NCBI GenBank assembly: GCA_002297365.1
Contig: DBKT01000011.1
Location: 124,001-188,000, forward strand
From: Caryophanales bacterium UBA743
GTDB lineage: Bacteria; Bacillota_I; Bacilli_A; RFN20; CAG-826
Reading direction: 5' to 3'
Length of the DNA: 64,000 nucleotides
Made by a program: the position numbers and the translations under genes. How positions within the stretch are numbered: the stretch's first letter is position 1; each line of letters opens with the position of its first letter. Shown in pieces: positions 42,846 through 50,658 of this stretch. Under the pieces are notes generated by a model. It was given only the letters and a program-made list of their open reading frames with translations. It had not been told where the DNA came from and ran no database searches.

Positions 42846-42876
42846 ATTTTAAACAAAAATCGTTTGGAAGTGTAAA
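42846..42876 (-). promoter_or_regulatory. candidate promoter of GH2 gene, leaderless layout
   Basis: Minus strand: TTTACA (42871-42876), 19-nt spacer, TAAAAT (42846-42851), six bases to the ATG at 42839. The spacer is longer than ideal. Confidence 0.4.
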
Positions 42877-42898
42877 ATTATGTCCGAGGTTTTTACAA

Positions 42899-44083
42899 AT
42901 GAAACAATTCCTTACAATTCAAAAACAGTTAGAGAAGAACAATGTCGATGCTTGGATTCTTGTTGATTATGAAAACAAGAACAAGACCGTCGTTTCTTTT
43001 CTTGGAGACAAAATGCTGACAAGAAAAATCATTCTTGTTTTCCCCAAAGGCAAAAGACCCTATATCATTTGCCATTCCATCGACACGGTATTTCTAAATT
43101 CCCCTGAGATCAATAAGGACTTCGATTTAAAGGTTTATCATCGTTGGCAAGAGATGCTCCAAATCGAAAAAGATTCTTTCAAAGAATATAAAAAAGTCTA
43201 TATGGATGTCTCGGAAAACGGGTTGTTGCCAAGAATCGCTTTAGCAGACTATGGATCCGTCGAATTCATCAAATCATTGGGAATAGAGATTCTATCTTCC
43301 GGCGATCTATTGCAGCAATTCAACGCCGTTTATTCTTCTAGAGCGCACAAACTTCAATTACAAGCTTGTTCCCTTGCCCTTCAAATTAAAGATGAGGCCT
43401 TTTCTTTCATCAAAAAAGAGATATCGGAAAAAGGTTCCGTGGAAGAATATGCCGTTTCCCAATTTATCTGCAAACGTTTCCATGAAGAAGGCATGGTATA
43501 CGACGATCCGGCGATTGTAGCAAAAGGAAAAAACGCCTCGAACCCTCATTATGGGCCCAGCGAAAACGCTTCCTCTCTTATCGTTAAAGAAGATGTCGTT
43601 CTTATCGATATGTGGGCTAAAATGGATGATCCAGAAGGAGTCTATGCGGATATCACTTGGATGGGATACGTTGGTAAAGAAGTTCCTTCCGAAATAGAAA
43701 AGCGTTTCCAAGTCTTAAAGACCGCAATCGATATGGATATTGCGTTTTTGAATAAAAACCTCCCACTTCGACGCGTGGAAGGATATGAAGTCGATGATGT
43801 AGGAAGAAGCTATATCGAAAAAATGGGGTACGGTGAATATTTCACCCATCGAACAGGGCATTCTATCGCCGTCGACGTTTCCCCTCACGGCCCGGGCGTC
43901 AATATCGATAACTATGAGTCTCACGATACCAGAGAGATACCAGATGGCGTCACTTTCTCCTTAGAGCCGGGTATATACGCCCCAGATTATGGCATGAGAA
44001 GCGAGACCGATGTCTATATCGAAAACAGAAAAGCCATTGCGGTAGGCGGAAGACAAGAACACGTCATTGCCATCTTAAAATAG
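42899..44083 (+). CDS. M24-family metallopeptidase, Xaa-Pro dipeptidase-like
   Basis: 394 aa. N-terminal creatinase-like domain (residues 1-150), then the pita-bread catalytic domain with the five metal ligands in order: Asp in VLIDMWAK, Asp in GVYADITW, His in THRTGHSIAVDVSPHG, Glu in SLEPGIY and Glu in RSETDVYI. It probably removes N-terminal residues next to proline from peptides, which fits with the oligopeptide importer encoded further right. ATG 42899 has GAGGT 8 nt upstream; a longer in-frame N-terminal extension lies inside the divergent GH2 gene and is rejected. Confidence 0.9.
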   Translation: MKQFLTIQKQLEKNNVDAWILVDYENKNKTVVSFLGDKMLTRKIILVFPKGKRPYIICHSIDTVFLNSPEINKDFDLKVYHRWQEMLQIEKDSFKEYKKVYMDVSENGLLPRIALADYGSVEFIKSLGIEILSSGDLLQQFNAVYSSRAHKLQLQACSLALQIKDEAFSFIKKEISEKGSVEEYAVSQFICKRFHEEGMVYDDPAIVAKGKNASNPHYGPSENASSLIVKEDVVLIDMWAKMDDPEGVYADITWMGYVGKEVPSEIEKRFQVLKTAIDMDIAFLNKNLPLRRVEGYEVDDVGRSYIEKMGYGEYFTHRTGHSIAVDVSPHGPGVNIDNYESHDTREIPDGVTFSLEPGIYAPDYGMRSETDVYIENRKAIAVGGRQEHVIAILK

Positions 44084-44142
44084 AAAAAGTATTCTGTTTT
44101 TATAGAATGCCCCGATCCTGAAGTGAGCAGGAAAGATAGAAA

Positions 44143-44190
44143 AAACGGATGCCACCCTTTCAGATAGGGGAAGCATCCGTTTCATTTTTG
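44143..44190. terminator. bidirectional terminator between M24 peptidase and nfnB
   Basis: Stem AAACGGATGC (44143-44152) / GCATCCGTTT (44173-44182) with inner CCCT/AGGG pairs. Followed by TTTCATTTTT on the plus strand and by T6 on the minus strand; serves both converging genes. Confidence 0.88.
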
Positions 44191-44231
44191 ACACATAAAA
44201 AGAAAACGAGGTGTGTCGCTTTGTCGTTTCG

Positions 44232-45689
44232 TCAATTCGCTTTTGCTTTGATATATTCGTCAATAGCCATGGCCGCGTTTTTCCCAGCGCCCATAGCAAG
44301 AATGACCGTTGCAGCGCCCGTAACCGCGTCACCGCCAGCAAAGACGCCTTCTTTGGTGGTTGCTCCGCTTTCTCCATTCGTCACGATGCAGCCGTGAGCA
44401 TTCGTATCTAAGCCTTTGGTCGTATTCTTGATAAGCGGATTTGGCGAGGTGCCGATTGATTGAATGACGACATCGACATCGATATCGAATTCGCTTCCTT
44501 CCACCGGAATCGGCCTTCTTCTTCCTGAAGCGTCAGGTTCACCGAGCTTCATTTTGATGCAACGTATTCCTTTAACGTTGAATTTGCCATCATCGAGTAT
44601 CGCAATCGGATTGTTTAAGAGTTTGAATTCCACTCCTTCTTCCATCGCATGCTCGACTTCTTCTTTACGAGCCGGAAGCTCTTCCAAAGAGCGGCGGTAG
44701 ATGATGTAAACCTTTTCTGCGCCTAAACGCAAAGCGGAACGAGCCGCATCCATAGCCACGTTTCCCCCACCGATTACCGCGACATGTTTTCCATGGACAA
44801 CCGGTGTCTCAGGATCTTCTTTATAGGCTTTCATGAGATTGATTCTCGTTAAGAATTCGTTCGCGCTTAAAACGCCATTCAAATTCTCTCCGGGAATTCC
44901 CATGAAACGTGGCAAGCCAGCTCCAGAACCAACGAATACCGCTTCATATCCATCATCCATTAATTCATCGATGGAATGAATCTTGCCAATGACTTCGTTT
45001 GTACGAATTTTGACGCCCATTTTTTCCAAATTTTCGCATTCTTCCTTAACGATTTGCTTCGGAAGACGGAATTCGGGAATGCCGTAGGATAAAACACCGC
45101 CGGCCACATGAAGGGCTTCAAAAACGGTTACATCATAGCCAAGTTTGGCTAAGTCGCCGGCGCAAGTTAAACCCGAAGGGCCACTTCCGACAACGGCCAC
45201 CTTATGCCCATTGGAAGGAGTTTTCTTAAATTCGACAAGATGATTCTCGCGAGCGTAATCAGCCACATATCGCTCAAGTCTTCCGATGGCAACCGGTTCC
45301 CCCATTCCTTTTACAACCATCTTCCCGGTGGCTTCGTCTTTGACGCGGATTGGCATTTTCCCTCTTAAGCAGTTCTTTTCGCATTGCGATTCCTGTGGGC
45401 AAACGCGACCGCAAATGCTAGAAAGAGAGGACGCTTCCAAAAGAACGTCATTCGCTCCTTTAAGGTCATCTTCACGGATTTTGGCGATAAAACCTGGGAT
45501 ATCAATATGGACAGGGCAACCAGGAACGCAAGCCGGTTTTGGGCAATCCAAGCAACGGAACGCCTCATCGATTGCCATCTCATGAGTATAGCCTGAGGTG
45601 ACTTCTTCAAAGTTATGCGCTCTTACTTTCGGATCTTGAGAGGGCATCGGATTTTTATCCGGCCTCATATTAACTTGATACTTCGGCAT
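44232..45689 (-). CDS. nfnB: NADH-dependent ferredoxin:NADP+ oxidoreductase, large subunit (GltD-like)
   Basis: 485 aa from MPKYQVNMRPDKNPMP. N-terminal iron-sulfur domain with CLDCPKPACVPGCPVHIDIP and CGRVCPQESQCEKNC, which ligate [4Fe-4S] clusters; then FAD-binding VVGSGPSGLTCAGDLAKLGYDV and NAD(P)-binding AVIGGGNVAMDAARSALRLG motifs, ending with the GGDAVTGAATVILAMGAGKNAA FAD motif. Alone it would be called the small chain of glutamate synthase, but no GltB is present and the FNR-like partner is directly upstream, so NfnB is the better name. GGAGG precedes the ATG. Confidence 0.85.
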   Translation of the reverse strand: MPKYQVNMRPDKNPMPSQDPKVRAHNFEEVTSGYTHEMAIDEAFRCLDCPKPACVPGCPVHIDIPGFIAKIREDDLKGANDVLLEASSLSSICGRVCPQESQCEKNCLRGKMPIRVKDEATGKMVVKGMGEPVAIGRLERYVADYARENHLVEFKKTPSNGHKVAVVGSGPSGLTCAGDLAKLGYDVTVFEALHVAGGVLSYGIPEFRLPKQIVKEECENLEKMGVKIRTNEVIGKIHSIDELMDDGYEAVFVGSGAGLPRFMGIPGENLNGVLSANEFLTRINLMKAYKEDPETPVVHGKHVAVIGGGNVAMDAARSALRLGAEKVYIIYRRSLEELPARKEEVEHAMEEGVEFKLLNNPIAILDDGKFNVKGIRCIKMKLGEPDASGRRRPIPVEGSEFDIDVDVVIQSIGTSPNPLIKNTTKGLDTNAHGCIVTNGESGATTKEGVFAGGDAVTGAATVILAMGAGKNAAMAIDEYIKAKAN

Positions 45690-45690
45690 C

Positions 45691-46530
45691 TTATTTCGCC
45701 TCCTTAAATAAATTGCAGGTTTCCTCGTATTTGTGTTTTTCCCATTCGCGGTAAATTCCACCACGGCAACGAGCTTCATCAAAATCCACTTCGGCACCAT
45801 CGAAATCCGGTCCATCGACGCAAGCGAATTTGGTTTTGCCGCCAACTGTCAAACGGCATCCGCCGCACATGCCCGTTCCGTCAATCATGATGGGGTTCAT
45901 GGAAACCACGATCTTGACGCCTTTTTCTTTACACATTTTAGCAACGAATTTCATCATGATGATCGGTCCAATCGCAATGACTTCATCATAGACGTTTCCT
46001 TCATTAAGGAGATTCTCTAAAGCATTGGTGACCAAGCCTTTTTCTCCAGCCGAGCCATCATCCGTCATGATTTTTAAGATATCGGAGCAAGCCTTGAATT
46101 CATCTTCAAGGATGACAAGGTCTTTGTTTCTAAAACCAACGATGGAATGAACGATGGCGCCCCTTCTATGAAGTTCTTGGGCGATTGGCATGGCGATTGC
46201 ACTCCCTGCTCCGCCTCCGATAATGCAGACCTTCTTTAACCCGTCTAAGTCCGTGGCCCTTCCTAAAGGACCGACAAAATCCTGGATGGATTCCCCTTCC
46301 TTTTTTTGTCCTAATTTATATGTAGTTGATCCAACGATTTGGAAAATGATTTTAACGGTCCCCTTATCCAAGTCTTCCCCCGCTATCGTCAAAGGAATTC
46401 TCTCTCCGTTTTCATCCACGCGAAGGATGATGAATTCCCCTGGTTTGGCTTTCGCTGCAATCTCTGGAGCAAGGATATCCATCTCCACGATTGTTGGGTT
46501 CAAAATGCGTTTTGTCACAATTTTATACAT
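45691..46530 (-). CDS. nfnA: NADH-dependent ferredoxin:NADP+ oxidoreductase, small subunit
   Basis: 279 aa. Ferredoxin-reductase fold: FAD segment RIPLTIAGED, NAD-binding IIGGGAGSAIAMPIAQEL, and the [2Fe-2S] cysteine cluster DGTGMCGGCRLTVGGKTKFACVDGPDFD near the C-terminus. The family is also annotated as sulfide dehydrogenase or PyrK-like; the pairing with nfnB one base downstream supports NfnA. The complex couples NADH and reduced ferredoxin to NADP+ reduction by electron bifurcation. A GGAGG precedes the ATG. Confidence 0.85.
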   Translation of the reverse strand: MYKIVTKRILNPTIVEMDILAPEIAAKAKPGEFIILRVDENGERIPLTIAGEDLDKGTVKIIFQIVGSTTYKLGQKKEGESIQDFVGPLGRATDLDGLKKVCIIGGGAGSAIAMPIAQELHRRGAIVHSIVGFRNKDLVILEDEFKACSDILKIMTDDGSAGEKGLVTNALENLLNEGNVYDEVIAIGPIIMMKFVAKMCKEKGVKIVVSMNPIMIDGTGMCGGCRLTVGGKTKFACVDGPDFDGAEVDFDEARCRGGIYREWEKHKYEETCNLFKEAK

Positions 46531-46541
46531 GTATTACCTCC

Positions 46542-47318
46542 TTAAAAACCCAATGTTTTCTTTAGTCTCGCCAAGAAAGGATCTTTCTCTAACGAGTAAC
46601 AAATTACTTTTTCTTGCGCTATCGAGATCGTAAACTCCTTCGCGCACTTCTCCTCAAGCAGGATATTATCCGCCAGCAAGCTTCCCGGACGTGAGTTCTT
46701 CTCTTTGAAGGTGAGAACCCTGTCTTTAGAAAAAACAACGGGGGAGCCAATAGGAGAATAGGCTTTCGAGCGTATTGCAGCTATCTCCGTCATCTGCATT
46801 CCGTCTATTTCGATATCAAGAATAGAGCCGTTAATGCTTCGGTTATATCCCATTGATCCGGTGGAGGAGGAAATCACAAGCCCCATCCCAAAATAGTCCT
46901 CAAGCTTTTCGCCATCGAGAAAGACTTCATATTCCACATTTTTGACCAGTCCGCTCAAAATAAGCTCATTAATCGCAAAATGAGTGCAACTGCCGGAAGA
47001 GTATTTCAATAAGGAAAAAGTTCTCGTTGGAAGAGCCCTTTCCTTAATGGAATCAATGCATTTCTTAAAAGAATTGACATCAAATTCATTGTAGTAGCCG
47101 ATCGTTCCTGTATTAAAACAAAGAAATTTGATTTGACCGACTTTTTCGATGTACTTATGCAAAGCCCCAAGAAATGTGCCATCCCCTCCAATTACGATAA
47201 TAAGTTCAGGGGAAATTTCATCGAAAGAGAAAAACGCATCCTTCTTGATATAAGAAGAAATCTCAAAAGACATCATTTTCGAACGTTTGTCATCTCTGGA
47301 AACAATACAATAATGCAT
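46542..47318 (-). CDS. nadK: NAD kinase
   Basis: 258 aa from MHYCIVSRDDKRS. The NAD kinase hallmark GGDGTFLGAL is present, with the FNTGTIGYY (usually GxxGFL) and NELILSG (NE motif) segments and SSSTGSMGYNRSINGSILD. It phosphorylates NAD+ to NADP+. Start chosen at ATG 47318; a TTG six codons upstream is possible. Located 11 nt upstream of nfnA, the enzyme pair that reduces NADP+, making a coherent NADPH unit. Confidence 0.93.
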   Translation of the reverse strand: MHYCIVSRDDKRSKMMSFEISSYIKKDAFFSFDEISPELIIVIGGDGTFLGALHKYIEKVGQIKFLCFNTGTIGYYNEFDVNSFKKCIDSIKERALPTRTFSLLKYSSGSCTHFAINELILSGLVKNVEYEVFLDGEKLEDYFGMGLVISSSTGSMGYNRSINGSILDIEIDGMQMTEIAAIRSKAYSPIGSPVVFSKDRVLTFKEKNSRPGSLLADNILLEEKCAKEFTISIAQEKVICYSLEKDPFLARLKKTLGF

Positions 47319-47424
47319 AACTTTCAAGCTTAACAATATTTTAGAGATTGCTTATGTCTCATTTCAATAAACTTTTATCAATTTCTTGAGGGAAACGTTT
47401 TCTGCAGATTAAGAATTCTTTGCC

Positions 47425-47457
47425 TCAAAAAGAAAAGAGAGGGAACGAGCCCTCTCT
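47425..47457 (-). terminator. intrinsic terminator of hsp20
   Basis: On the minus strand AGAGAGGG / CCCTCTCT stem (47436-47457) with 6-nt loop followed by TTTCTTTTT, 20 nt after the hsp20 stop. Confidence 0.88.
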
Positions 47458-47477
47458 AGAAAGCTTCAAGCAATTAT

Positions 47478-47906
47478 TTATTCAATTGCAATATGATGCT
47501 CTTTTTTAGCTTCAGAAGCCTCTTTAGGAACGAAGAGCTTCAAAACACCGTTTTCATATTTCGCTGAAACGTCTTTTTCATCCACATCGCCAACGTAATA
47601 GGAACGGCTAGAAACGCCAGTGAATCTTTCTTTGTGAATATATTTCTCGTTACCGTTGTTGTTCTGATTCTCTTCAACCTTGGCTTCAACAGTCAAATAC
47701 CCATCATTTAAAGAAACATGGATATTTTGTTTATCGATGCCTGGGAGATCAACCACAAGAACATATCCTTTGTCGTTCTCTTTGATATCGGTCTTCATTT
47801 GAAGCCCTTTGGCATATTTATTGTTTTCTTGGTAATTTACCGGTGCAAACAAATCCAAGAACGGGTCAAAGAATCCCTCGCCATAACGTGATAATTCATT
47901 CTTCAT
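47478..47906 (-). CDS. Hsp20 small heat shock protein
   Basis: 142 aa. The alpha-crystallin domain spans about residues 35-130: MKTDIKENDKGYVLVVDLPGIDKQNIHVSLNDGYLTVEA, then the conserved AKYENGVLKLFVPK. The short N-terminal arm (GFFDPFLDLF) mediates oligomers; the tail ends IAIE. It acts as an ATP-independent holdase. Start chosen at MKNELSRYG with GGAGG 8 nt upstream. Controlled by a CIRCE operator in the leader and a second inverted repeat over the -35. Confidence 0.95.
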   Translation of the reverse strand: MKNELSRYGEGFFDPFLDLFAPVNYQENNKYAKGLQMKTDIKENDKGYVLVVDLPGIDKQNIHVSLNDGYLTVEAKVEENQNNNGNEKYIHKERFTGVSSRSYYVGDVDEKDVSAKYENGVLKLFVPKEASEAKKEHHIAIE

Positions 47907-47926
47907 AAACAATACCTCCATTATCC

Positions 47927-47953
47927 TTAGCACTCTTTTCTCTCAAGTGCTAG
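47927..47953. promoter_or_regulatory. CIRCE operator (HrcA site)
   Basis: TTAGCACTC (47927-47935), 9-nt spacer, AAGTGCTAG (47945-47953). Left half is identical to the CIRCE consensus; the right half differs at two outer bases from GAGTGCTAA. It lies downstream of the -10 of hsp20. Confidence 0.9.
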
Positions 47954-47957
47954 TACT

Positions 47958-47985
47958 ATTGTATTTCATGTTTTAGCACTGTCAA
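47958..47985 (-). promoter_or_regulatory. sigma-A promoter of hsp20
   Basis: Minus strand: consensus -35 TTGACA (47980-47985), 16-nt spacer, -10 TACAAT (47958-47963). Confidence 0.8.
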
Positions 47986-47990
47986 GTGCT
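47975..47990. promoter_or_regulatory. second inverted repeat overlapping the hsp20 -35
   Basis: AGCACT-GTCA-AGTGCT, a perfect 6-bp inverted repeat made from the same AGCACT/AGTGCT half-sites as CIRCE but with a 4-nt rather than a wider spacer. It covers the TTGACA hexamer. Confidence 0.6.
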
Positions 47991-48049
47991 GTTTGCTAGA
48001 TTGTTATGAAACACTAGATTTTATCGAATGAATATTTTTTAAAAATTTT

Positions 48050-48400
48050 TTATATATCAAATAATTCCTTAATTTTTCCGCTAACCTTTTGAGCAAATAT
48101 TTTGAAATCTATTAAGTAATAAGAGCTTTGGCAGGACTGATTAAGCCTTTTTTCTAATTCTTCGTTGATAAGAGAGCAAATTTCGAATGAAACAAAATCA
48201 ACCATCTCTGCTTTGTCTTTTCTTTTTGTTTCCAATTCCTTAGCCAAAGAGTCGAATATTACAGTGATTTTTGAATGTAAATCTATTGCATGGTATTTTC
48301 CTTTTCCTTGATTTGCGTAAGGGTAAAAATAATCTCCTAATAAACGGTTCAGGTAATCAAACAAATTCATTCTCTTCTCATCTAGCAACGCTTTCCTCAT
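48050..48400 (-). CDS. hypothetical protein, helical
   Basis: 116 aa, soluble, mostly helical by composition, with no recognised motif (MRKALLDEKRMNLFDYLNRLL...). The start has GGGAGG 10 nt upstream; this purine tract is at the same time the 3' arm of a terminator-like hairpin. Downstream of the ybaK gene on the same strand with a 54-nt gap. Codon use looks like the neighbours. Function unknown. Confidence 0.6.
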   Translation of the reverse strand: MRKALLDEKRMNLFDYLNRLLGDYFYPYANQGKGKYHAIDLHSKITVIFDSLAKELETKRKDKAEMVDFVSFEICSLINEELEKRLNQSCQSSYYLIDFKIFAQKVSGKIKELFDI

Positions 48401-48404
48401 AAAT

Positions 48405-48435
48405 AAAAAACCTCCCACTTATATAAAGAGGGAGG
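48405..48435 (-). terminator. terminator-like hairpin whose 3' arm is a ribosome-binding site
   Basis: Minus strand CCTCCC (48435-48430), 13-nt loop, GGGAGG (48416-48411), then TTTTTT. It lies 20 nt after the ybaK stop and its GGGAGG is the only Shine-Dalgarno of the next gene (ATG at 48400). Confidence 0.6.
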
Positions 48436-48454
48436 AAACAAAAAAAGGACAAAA

Positions 48455-48925
48455 TTAAGCTAGAAGGTCAACGAATTCACCTTTGGTGTATTTCTTTAGG
48501 TCAGAAGGAGATAAACAGATTTGGAATCCTCTTTTGCCTCCGGAAATGTATATCTTGTCAAAGATCTGCGCTGTCTCATCGATGAAAACAGGCATCGGTT
48601 TCTTTAATCCTATTGGCGAGCAACCTCCATGAACATATCCCGTTAGAGGCAATAATTGTTTTAAAGGAATCAGTTCAATTGATTTCGAATGGGTCGCTTT
48701 AGCGGCCTTTTTAAGGTTCAAGCTCTCATTAACCGGAACCTCAAAGATAAAATGCTCATGCTTATCGTTTTCGCAAACCAGGCTCTTAAAGACGCATTCG
48801 GGATCTTCTTTTAATGCCTGAGCCACCCCCTCACCATCAACAATCGATTCATCGTACTCACAAGAGGTATAGGGAATATTCGCTTCATCCAACAAGCGCA
48901 TGGCATTCGTTTTAATGTTTTTCAT
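48455..48925 (-). CDS. ybaK: YbaK/EbsC-family Cys-tRNA(Pro) deacylase
   Basis: 156 aa. The YbaK fold is recognised by VFKSLVCENDKHEHFIFEVPVNESLNLKKAAKATHSKSIELIP, then LTGYVHGGCSPIGLKKPMPVFID with the conserved Gly-Gly-x-Ser-Pro element, and the ISGGKRGFQICLSPSDL end. These enzymes remove Cys mischarged on tRNA(Pro). The start overlaps the end of the HTH membrane gene by 14 nt, indicating co-translation. Confidence 0.92.
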   Translation of the reverse strand: MKNIKTNAMRLLDEANIPYTSCEYDESIVDGEGVAQALKEDPECVFKSLVCENDKHEHFIFEVPVNESLNLKKAAKATHSKSIELIPLKQLLPLTGYVHGGCSPIGLKKPMPVFIDETAQIFDKIYISGGKRGFQICLSPSDLKKYTKGEFVDLLA

Positions 48926-49829
48926 TTTGTTGCCTCTTTTCTATAGAAGAGATGCGTTTCTTTCTGGCAATAGGCCAATAAAACAAGCAAATAAGACTGA
49001 GTAACAAAGCCAAAACCGTCAGAATCGCTAAAGCAAGCACATAAGAAACAGCCAAGAAAACAGCTTTAACAAAGCCGGTTTTCAAAACATCGTTCGCGTC
49101 TTTTTCCGATATCTTTTTCGGCAAACTCACAAAAGAGAGCTTTGCATAAGAACATACCGTGTCATGAATCCAATTGTCTTTTAATAATAAGGTATACACA
49201 AGAGCAAAAACGTAATAGCCGAAAACGACGGAAGAAAAACCAACGGCATAAGTCAAAAGAAGATTATCGAGGAATACATGAAGGAGAAGGGCCGCAATCA
49301 CACAAAGAAGGGAGGAAACAAAGCCAAGAAACAAAGAAAAGAATCCCGCCTTCGAAAGGCGGTTTCTATCTTCTGCGATTTCTTTTTTGAAATTCTGTTT
49401 CTTTAAAGCGAGAATCTGTTGACAGCAATTATGGCAAAAATAATCATGCCCCTCATTTTTATTCGGATCATATTCATAGGTTATGGAAAGCTTGCCAAAA
49501 CGTTTCTTTTCGACAACCTCACCCATGCCATAAGAATTCGAGGAATAAATGCCTTTGCCACACCGGGCGCAGGTCCCAACGAATTTCCCTCGGCTCTCAT
49601 AAGAATAGACCGGAATGATTTTCTCTTTTGGCTTGATTTCCAGAAGGATGTCTTTAGGAATGCGGTAAAGAACGGAAAGCTTGTCCAATAGTTGGGCGGA
49701 CGGCTCTCTTTCATCCCTTTCCCACGAAAGAATCAAATCCTTAGAAACCGAAAGAAGGCGGGCCAAATCTTCTTCGGACAAGCCTTTCTTCATTCGGTAA
49801 TAAGCAATGTTCTTTCCTAGCGTTTCCAT
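48912..49829 (-). CDS. membrane-anchored XRE-type HTH protein with zinc ribbon
   Basis: 305 aa. Residues 1-60 form a classical XRE helix-turn-helix (KNIAYYRMKKGLSEEDLARLLSVSKDLILSWERDEREPS). Next comes a candidate zinc ribbon with TCARCG and YFCHNCC (about residues 85-140), a coiled helix, then four membrane segments between residues about 165 and 290 and a basic tail. A DNA-binding domain tied to the membrane suggests a regulator that senses the envelope; this is inference. The start lacks a good Shine-Dalgarno and follows a terminator by only a few bases. Coupled to ybaK. Confidence 0.8.
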   Translation of the reverse strand: METLGKNIAYYRMKKGLSEEDLARLLSVSKDLILSWERDEREPSAQLLDKLSVLYRIPKDILLEIKPKEKIIPVYSYESRGKFVGTCARCGKGIYSSNSYGMGEVVEKKRFGKLSITYEYDPNKNEGHDYFCHNCCQQILALKKQNFKKEIAEDRNRLSKAGFFSLFLGFVSSLLCVIAALLLHVFLDNLLLTYAVGFSSVVFGYYVFALVYTLLLKDNWIHDTVCSYAKLSFVSLPKKISEKDANDVLKTGFVKAVFLAVSYVLALAILTVLALLLSLICLFYWPIARKKRISSIEKRQQNEKH

Positions 49830-49835
49830 ATGATA

Positions 49836-49860
49836 GAAAAAGCCCCTCTAATAGGGGCTT
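49836..49860 (-). terminator. intrinsic terminator of the small membrane-protein gene
   Basis: Perfect stem AGCCCCT (49841-49847) / AGGGGCT (49853-49859), 5-nt loop, T-rich tract on the minus strand. It ends only a few bases before the ATG of the HTH gene at 49829. Confidence 0.88.
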
Positions 49861-49878
49861 ATCATTCTTGTTTTAGAG

Positions 49879-50376
49879 TTATGCTTTCTTGGAAAATAAG
49901 CCTTTGCCGCCAACAAACAAATCCAAAACGGCGGCAACAGCCGAAGCAGCTCCTGCAGCAATAAAGCCCCATCCATAGTTCGCAGTGACACTTGCTTCAG
50001 CCGTATTCAAAGCCGAAACCCAAGAGTTGCCAACCATAACAGGAGACAAGAAGAAAAGAATTGCGCAAACAACGGCAATCAAGCCGGCAACAAAGTTAAA
50101 AAACGCGCCGACTTTTCCACCAAAGAATCCGGTAACGCTTCCGATTAAGCCAAAGAAAGCGGCGATCAAAAGAAGGACGAACCACGCAATCATCGAACCA
50201 TAAGGGTTGTTGATTTGAAGAGCATCATTCCCAAAAACGAAATCATAGCCACGTGCAGCCTCTAGGTAGGTGCCTTTAGCAATAAGCCCAGCCCCAAGAG
50301 GGAAAAGAAGAGCGCCAATGATAGCAAGCAATGCAACAATGCTAACTATACCTGGTAATAAAGAATGCTTTTTCAT
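49879..50376 (-). CDS. small four-helix membrane protein, unknown
   Basis: 165 aa with four hydrophobic segments (about 8-32, 60-88, 90-112, 134-152), Gly/Ala-rich, ending in a short basic tail. No known family motif. Residues between the first two segments (YLEAARGYDFVFGNDALQINNP) are probably extracellular. GAGGT lies ahead of the ATG and a terminator follows the stop, so it is a single-gene unit. Function unknown. Confidence 0.65.
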   Translation of the reverse strand: MKKHSLLPGIVSIVALLAIIGALLFPLGAGLIAKGTYLEAARGYDFVFGNDALQINNPYGSMIAWFVLLLIAAFFGLIGSVTGFFGGKVGAFFNFVAGLIAVVCAILFFLSPVMVGNSWVSALNTAEASVTANYGWGFIAAGAASAVAAVLDLFVGGKGLFSKKA

Positions 50377-50658
50377 AAATAGTTACCTCGAATGAACAAC
50401 GATAATATTACTAGCCTTGTTTCTTTTCTTCAAGAAAAGGCTTCGCACATATACTCTTCTCTTTGTCGAATTCCATTAATTTTTCCGCATTTGCTTATAA
50501 GGTCAAATATTTTTTACATTCCCAAAGTACAAAATCTAAGTGGTTTCTTATCCTATTTAATATAAAAATTAGGCCGTTTCAAAAAAACGGAAAAATAATC
50601 ATTGAAATTTAACCTTTCTGGTGTATCTTAACGCATGTCTAGCCCAAGGAGGACATTT
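50377..50658. other. intergenic region with divergent starts
   Basis: 282 bases without a gene. It contains a CCGTTT/AAACGG hairpin near 50574-50590, AT-rich sequence, and the promoter of the following lipoprotein gene. Nothing else recognised. Confidence 0.5.
50602..50629 (+). promoter_or_regulatory. promoter of lipoprotein gene 50659
   Basis: -35 TTGAAA (50602-50607), 16-nt spacer, -10 TATCTT (50624-50629), about 22 nt of leader after the predicted start, with AGGAGG before the ATG. Confidence 0.55.

Noticed and set aside
42713..42898. N-terminal extension of the M24 peptidase
   Set aside because: It lies antisense inside the GH2 gene and the ATG at 42899 has its own ribosome site and a family-like N-terminus.
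44232..45689. Glutamate synthase small chain
   Set aside because: No large GltB subunit nearby and an FNR-like partner gene directly upstream; NfnB fits better.
50574..50590. CCGTTT/AAACGG hairpin as a terminator
   Set aside because: No gene ends nearby on either strand and no T-tract follows on the plus strand.
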